A DNA stretch of 64,000 nt from Mycobacterium conspicuum (GTDB lineage Bacteria; Actinomycetota; Actinomycetes; Mycobacteriales; Mycobacteriaceae): contig NZ_AP022613.1 of assembly GCF_010730195.1 (NCBI RefSeq), positions 3,038,001 through 3,102,000 on the forward strand. Reading direction: 5' to 3'. The position numbers and the translations under genes were made by a program. Under the pieces are notes generated by a model, which was not told where the DNA came from, did no database searches, and saw nothing but the letters and a program-made list of their open reading frames with translations. This document shows, piece by piece, positions 59,330 through 64,000 of the stretch; positions within the stretch are counted from its first letter, which is position 1, and each line of letters opens with the position of its first letter.

Positions 59330-60721
59330 ATGCCGTATGTGATGGTCGCGCCGGAAACGCTGGCAGCGGCGACCGCCGACATCGCCGGCATCGGCTCGAC
59401 GCTCAGCGGCGCCCGAATCACCGCGGCCGGCCCGACGACGGCGCTGGTAACCGCGGGTGCCGACGAGGTGTCGGCGGCGATCACAGCATTCCTCACCACC
59501 CACGCGAGGCAATTTCATGCCGTGACCGCCCAAGCGGACGAATTTCACGCCCAATTCGTCCAGGCGTTGGCCGCAGGTGCGAAATCGTATGCGGCGACCG
59601 AAGCCCACAACGTGCTCGGTGTGCTGAATGCCCCCGCCGAGGCGCTGACGGGGCGGCCGTTAATCGGCAATGGCGCCGATGCGACGGTCGCCGGCGGCCG
59701 GGGCGCCGACGGCGGGTGGCTGTACGGGAACGGGGGCAGCGGCGCCGCCGGTGGGCCAGGCCAGGACGGCGGGGCCGGCGGCGACGCCGGCTTGATCGGA
59801 AATGGCGGGCATGGCGGAGCCGGCGGGGCCGGGGCTCCCGGGGGCTCGGGCGGCTCCGGGGGCAGGGGCGGCCTCCTGCTTGGCAACGGCGGCGACGGCG
59901 GCAATGGCGGGGCAGCCAACGGCGGCGCCCCCGGCCTGGGTGGTACGGGCGGAAAGGCGGGCCTGTTCGGCCAACCGGGCAGCGATGGCCAGACCGGCGC
60001 CACGTCGCCGCCGCCACCACCGCCGCCACCGCCGCCCCCGGGCGGGATCGTCATCACCGACCAGTACGGAACGACGACGATCCAAAACGCTTACGTGGTC
60101 CAGAACAACGCGTGGAACAACCCCGGCGGGCAAGCAATCACCGTCAGCGGCACCGGGTTCACCATCACCACCGAAAACGGTTCGGCCCCAACCAACGGCG
60201 CCCCGCTCGGATACCCATCGGTCTACCTGGGCTACCACTACGGCACCGGTTCGCCGGGCAGCCCGCTGCCCGAACAGCTCGGCCAGATCCAATCCGCAAC
60301 CAGCAGCATCACGTACACGTACCCCACCAGCGGGACGTATGACGCCTCCTACGACATCTGGCTGAACCCAACGCCCATCACCACCGGTGTCAACCAACAG
60401 GAGATCATGATCTGGTTCAACCACACCGGGCCCATCCAGCCGGTCGGCTCCGTGGTGGGCACCAGCACGATCGACGGAAAGAGCTTCACCGTGTGGGAAG
60501 GCAGCAACGGCCAGAACAACGTCGTCTCCTACGTCGCGAACTCACCGATCACCACCTGGAACAATTTCGACGTGATGGGCTTCGTCGACAACACCGAAAC
60601 CATTGAGCCGGTGACAGATTCGTGGTACCTCACCAGCATCCAGGCGGGCTTCGAGCCGTGGAGCGGCAGCGTCGGCGCGTCGGTCGACTCGTTTTCCGCC
60701 AGCGTCAATGGTCTCGACTAG
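59330..60721 (+). CDS. PE_PGRS protein fused to a GH12 cellulase domain
   Basis: A 463-residue protein. PE domain (1-95: YVMVAPETLAAATADIAGIG, ADEVSAAITAFL, FHAQFVQALA), GRPLIGNGADA linker, PGRS repeats (about 115-225), a poly-Pro run (227-237), and a GH12 domain from about 240 (GGIVITDQYG, NNAWNNPGGQ). The two GH12 catalytic Glu are Glu358 in QQEIMIWFNHTGPIQP (nucleophile) and Glu442 in GFEPWSG (acid/base). It is predicted to be a cell-surface endo-beta-1,4-glucanase. M. tuberculosis carries celA2a/celA2b next to PE genes, probably remnants of a similar gene. Its stop shares CTAG with the convergent megasynthase. Confidence 0.93.
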   Translation: MPYVMVAPETLAAATADIAGIGSTLSGARITAAGPTTALVTAGADEVSAAITAFLTTHARQFHAVTAQADEFHAQFVQALAAGAKSYAATEAHNVLGVLNAPAEALTGRPLIGNGADATVAGGRGADGGWLYGNGGSGAAGGPGQDGGAGGDAGLIGNGGHGGAGGAGAPGGSGGSGGRGGLLLGNGGDGGNGGAANGGAPGLGGTGGKAGLFGQPGSDGQTGATSPPPPPPPPPPPGGIVITDQYGTTTIQNAYVVQNNAWNNPGGQAITVSGTGFTITTENGSAPTNGAPLGYPSVYLGYHYGTGSPGSPLPEQLGQIQSATSSITYTYPTSGTYDASYDIWLNPTPITTGVNQQEIMIWFNHTGPIQPVGSVVGTSTIDGKSFTVWEGSNGQNNVVSYVANSPITTWNNFDVMGFVDNTETIEPVTDSWYLTSIQAGFEPWSGSVGASVDSFSASVNGLD

Positions 60722-63700
60722 GCGGTGGTGTGCTGTGGGGCCGATCGGGCCGCGGTCCATTCGTCGGCGCCGATCGTCGCCCGCCAGTCCACGGGTAGGG
60801 CATCCAGGGCATCTTCGATGCATCCCCAGATCGACTCCAGCGGCGACGCGCCGGGAAAGGCGGCATTGATTCGGTCCTCCGCCGCGTAATTGGGCTGGTG
60901 CGGCGCATCACTGAACGGCGCCAGGGCGTTGATCGCGTCGATGACGTGGCGCCGACGATCCAGGTACAGCAGCGCGGTCAATTCTTCGGGCATGATCGGC
61001 CGACCGAAGATGTAGTCCTGCGCCGCTTGGCGATAGGGCACCTCGAGCTTGGCGGCCAACGGTTCCTCGGGCAGGCCTCCGGCGAAGTACAACGGCACGA
61101 TCGGCATCGACAGGTCCACCGCCATATCCAACAGCGTGGAGGTGAGCCTTGCGACGCGCTGGCCGGAACGGACATATCGCGTTCCGTCGGCGTGCACCAT
61201 CGCCGACAGGCCGTGGTTGACGACATCGCCCTTCATGTCTTTGACCAGGCCGATGAACTGTCGTGGATTCTGCTGGTCGAAGTAGCGGATGAACCGCCCC
61301 AGCTCGCTGCCCGTCACGGCGTCCACCAGCCGTAAAAGACCACCGACCCAACGCTTTTCGTGCTTGGCATGGGCAACCGTGGCAACCTGCGTGCCGGTCA
61401 CCCAGGATGCGACCGACGTGCCGAGAATCGACTCGATCTGCACCTGGTGGTTGCCTAGCAATAGCACCGGGCGCCCGCGAATCGCCGCCATCGCGGCGGG
61501 ATCGGTAACGATGATGTGCCTGACAAAGCGCGACAACAGGGCCCACAGCAACAGGTCTCCGAATCCGCCCTGCTGCATGCCCAGCTTGTCGTTGTGCCAG
61601 CTGCGCATCGGTTGCCAATCCGTGTGCAGCGACGCGCTTGCGCGGCATGCGCGCGAATCCAATTGCTCCAGCTCGACGGAGATGCGCTCCAACGGCAGCA
61701 CCGGGCAGCTCACCTCACCGTCGACAACCTGAACCCGTGCGGGGTGGATCGCGCCGTGGGCCGCGTCCGCGACCGCCTCTTTGATCGCAATGTCGGCGAT
61801 CAGCGCATCCCCGTGGCTGTCGGTGTCGTACACCGCTTTCAAGGTGCCCTTGAACCATTCCTGGGTGGCCGCGCGCGCGGAATCGAGTGTGACCACCCCG
61901 TGGCTTACCCGATCGCTCAACGAGACGCCGGGCACCGCGCGTCGCTCACCGACAAACGCGCGCCGCTTGGGGCCGCTGACCGCAGCGAGGGGTCCCTTGT
62001 CCAACAGGATTTCGACCACGCGGAGGTACGCCCAGGGCTGCCCCGCGGCGCCGAGCCACAGGTCGACGATCGGCATACGACCCTCGGTGTCGTCGAACCC
62101 GACAAACCGGGTTTCGACGTCGACGGTCCCGTTCACGGGGGCGTCGCGGTAGAACCGCGCCCACACGACGCGATGCGGGAATCCGACGGTCGGGTCCGCG
62201 GCGTCGATATAGGACGCGACATCCGGACTGGCCCCGCTGTTGCAAGTCCATACGTTCATCGCGGTGTGCGGAACGATGTGGAACGCGCCGTCGAGCAGGC
62301 CGGGGTGTTGCTCGCCGACCGGAACCTGGCAGCGGTCGACCGCAAGCGTGCCTGACGAACCGTTGCGGCCTATCCGGGCGCCGTCCATCAGGGTCGCAAA
62401 CGCGGGACCGTGGAACACCGTGCCGTCATACGGGTTGGCATACGGGATCGCGTCTTTCAACGGGGCAGGGGCTGCCGGTTCACCGGCGTAGCCGTCCGCC
62501 GTGACGATCACCGCCTGCGCGTGTGTCTCCCAGCGCGAGAACTCCGCTCGGCGTGCGTCACGCCACACCTCCACGCGACCGGCAAAACGCCCAGGCTCGG
62601 TGGGTTCGACGATTACCCGCAGCTTCGTCGGCGAATCGACGACGATCCAGCGAAGCAGCCGCAGGTCGGCGATTTCGACAACCTTGGCCGGGGCGTGTTC
62701 TAGGGCACGAGCGCCGGCCTGCGCGAACAGGTCGAGCACCGACATCATTGGCAGCGCCGGGATTACATACGAGGGGCAGTGGTCGACGATCCAGGTGTCC
62801 CGGGTGGGATCGAGGGTCGTCTCCAGCGTCGTCGCCGCGGCCACCTCGGACTCAACCGTGGTCGAGCAGGATTCGACCGGCGACTCTGCCGCATCGCGCG
62901 TGATGCGCATGCCGAGGTTGGTCGCGCTGTAGATCCGGATTCCGTCGTTCCACAGCGAAGCTTCGGCCACGGCCAGGATGCTGTCGGTGTCGCGCTGCAT
63001 GCGGGTGATCTCGATTTGCGCCGTGATCCGTTTGTTGGTCGGCACGATCTGACCGCGGTACCGCCAGGTGATCGGGTCATGCAGCGCCACCGGCTCGAAG
63101 CGCGCCGTCGGGCCCATCTCCTTGCCCAAGCCGAGATCGAGCATCGCGAATTGCAGGAGTTGGAGCAGCATCTCGATGCCCAAGGAGCCGGGCTGTACCG
63201 GGTCCCGGTAGAAGTGGGCCTTGAAGAACCACTCGTCGGGATCGACGTCCTTGACGCCGCGCCACCGGCCCAGCCCGGCGGCTCCGTCGGTGGGCCAGCG
63301 ACCGGTAACCCGGTCCATCATCAACAGCATCGGATCGGCCAGCCGGGCCCCGGGGCCGAAGAATTCCGTCGGGCGGGCGCGCAGGTCGATAACCGGTGCC
63401 GCACAAGGCATCTCCAGCAGGGCACGCTGCTCGGCGCTGACCGGCAGGCCCACCTGCTGCTGCAACGCTTCGAGGCGGAAGTAGCCGAACACGGTGTCGA
63501 AGGTGTAGACGGGTCCTTCGGCATCGGAGATCTCGCCGTCGAAGGTCGCAATGATGGTTCCGCCGGCCTGGGCGATGTTGTTCAGCGTGGCCCTGATCCG
63601 CAGGGTTCCGGTCGAGGGCGTGATCTCGCGGTGCTGCACTCCGGTGCCGTCGAGGTTGCGGAAGAACAGGTCGACGTCGAAGTCCAGCGGGCATCCGGCG

Positions 63701-64000
63701 TAGGCGCCGACCCAGCCGCACGGCTGCAGCGCGATCTCCATCAGGACCGCGTTGGGCATCGTCAACTTTCCGTTTGCGCCCTTGTTCTCGGCGAAATACC
63801 AGGCGTCGCTGGGGACGTCGTACTCGGCGACGACGGACGTGCCGGCCTGCGGAACACCGAGCTCGCCGACGACCTCGGTGACCCGGGACATGAAGTGATA
63901 CGGCGGCCCGGGGAGCCGGGCGACCCTGCGGTGGGTGTCGAACTTCTCGTACAGTGGTCCGACCGCCAAAGACGGCTTGCCGACGGCGCAGGCGAGCATC
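60718..64000 (-). CDS. PUFA-synthase-like megasynthase, C-terminal part (dehydratase and acyltransferase domains), truncated
   Basis: About 1093 residues visible; the N-terminal part runs past the right window edge. In order: a PfaC-type FabA-like dehydratase pair (DAWYFAENKGANG, LMEIALQPCGWVGAYAG; then DEWFFKAHFYRDPVQPGSLGIEMLLQ, the FabA DPVxPG motif), a PKS-type double-hotdog region (HCPSYVIPALPMMSVLDLFAQAG), and a lysophospholipid-acyltransferase-like domain at the end (LLLGNHQVQIES, FAGGLPEEPL). The acyltransferase motif reads HX4E rather than HX4D. Ketosynthase domains are expected upstream, outside the window. It may make a polyunsaturated or unusual acyl chain and transfer it. Stop codon overlaps the convergent GH12 fusion gene. 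Confidence 0.85.
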   Translation of the reverse strand, partial: MLACAVGKPSLAVGPLYEKFDTHRRVARLPGPPYHFMSRVTEVVGELGVPQAGTSVVAEYDVPSDAWYFAENKGANGKLTMPNAVLMEIALQPCGWVGAYAGCPLDFDVDLFFRNLDGTGVQHREITPSTGTLRIRATLNNIAQAGGTIIATFDGEISDAEGPVYTFDTVFGYFRLEALQQQVGLPVSAEQRALLEMPCAAPVIDLRARPTEFFGPGARLADPMLLMMDRVTGRWPTDGAAGLGRWRGVKDVDPDEWFFKAHFYRDPVQPGSLGIEMLLQLLQFAMLDLGLGKEMGPTARFEPVALHDPITWRYRGQIVPTNKRITAQIEITRMQRDTDSILAVAEASLWNDGIRIYSATNLGMRITRDAAESPVESCSTTVESEVAAATTLETTLDPTRDTWIVDHCPSYVIPALPMMSVLDLFAQAGARALEHAPAKVVEIADLRLLRWIVVDSPTKLRVIVEPTEPGRFAGRVEVWRDARRAEFSRWETHAQAVIVTADGYAGEPAAPAPLKDAIPYANPYDGTVFHGPAFATLMDGARIGRNGSSGTLAVDRCQVPVGEQHPGLLDGAFHIVPHTAMNVWTCNSGASPDVASYIDAADPTVGFPHRVVWARFYRDAPVNGTVDVETRFVGFDDTEGRMPIVDLWLGAAGQPWAYLRVVEILLDKGPLAAVSGPKRRAFVGERRAVPGVSLSDRVSHGVVTLDSARAATQEWFKGTLKAVYDTDSHGDALIADIAIKEAVADAAHGAIHPARVQVVDGEVSCPVLPLERISVELEQLDSRACRASASLHTDWQPMRSWHNDKLGMQQGGFGDLLLWALLSRFVRHIIVTDPAAMAAIRGRPVLLLGNHQVQIESILGTSVASWVTGTQVATVAHAKHEKRWVGGLLRLVDAVTGSELGRFIRYFDQQNPRQFIGLVKDMKGDVVNHGLSAMVHADGTRYVRSGQRVARLTSTLLDMAVDLSMPIVPLYFAGGLPEEPLAAKLEVPYRQAAQDYIFGRPIMPEELTALLYLDRRRHVIDAINALAPFSDAPHQPNYAAEDRINAAFPGASPLESIWGCIEDALDALPVDWRATIGADEWTAARSAPQHTTA

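Overview
The window is mycobacterial chromosome, most likely from a slow-growing non-tuberculous species. It has high GC and abundant GTG/TTG starts. Its family set points to that group: three PE_PGRS-type genes plus a PE/aspartic-protease pair, a 13E12-family (DUF222/HNH) gene, a CmaA1-type mycolate cyclopropane synthase, the furA-katG pair with its characteristic promoter, CFP21-type cutinases and WhiB4-like regulators. PE_PGRS genes argue for the M. kansasii/marinum/tuberculosis side of the genus, but the species cannot be named from sequence alone. No rRNA, tRNA, CRISPR array, insertion sequence or phage structural gene was seen.

Layout. 0-13 kb: a truncated secreted CAP-like protein, a nitronate-monooxygenase/NYN pair behind a very stable hairpin, an alpha/beta hydrolase, a CDF metal exporter whose leaderless promoter carries a perfect palindrome, an extended SDR, a PE_PGRS gene, a GH16 glucanase with a tautomerase, an iron-dependent alcohol dehydrogenase, a CycA-type permease and a TauE exporter. 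13-21 kb: a 13E12-family gene with a one-base frameshift, then a surface-glycan or lipid-like group (GT4 glycosyltransferase, methyltransferase and alpha/alpha-toroid protein in an overlapping operon, flanked by more methyltransferases and a Tat-exported Rv2525c-like DUF1906 protein).

21-32 kb is the most system-like region: a two-domain acyl-CoA dehydrogenase (frameshifted), an HpaB/4-hydroxybutyryl-CoA-dehydratase-like flavoprotein, three luciferase-like monooxygenases, an SDR, an AhpD/CMD-like protein, an enoyl-CoA hydratase, and GntR and TetR regulators. Two families of repeated promoter motifs, found here by eye, divide it into a likely TetR regulon (three sites) and a likely GntR regulon (three sites). 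It looks like an uncharacterised oxidative CoA-thioester catabolic pathway; the substrate is unknown.

32-43 kb: HxlR/CMD pair, hemerythrin and small helical protein, katG-furA, an L,D-transpeptidase, an FAD-Rieske fusion, cmaA1, SRPBCC/DUF899 proteins and a D-2-hydroxyacid dehydrogenase. 43-51 kb: two cutinases, MarR, thioredoxin-fold and DUF1345 proteins, then tandem PE/aspartic proteases divergent from the CFP21 homologue. 51-64 kb: a glucose-6-phosphate dehydrogenase, a SnoaL-like protein, a GGDEF protein, HrpA helicase, two tandem WhiB4-like genes, a PE_PGRS protein fused to a GH12 cellulase domain, and the C-terminal part of a PUFA-synthase-like megasynthase running off the right edge.

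Many genes have a TANNNT -10 element placed 6-7 bases before the start codon, implying leaderless mRNAs; this was used to choose several starts.
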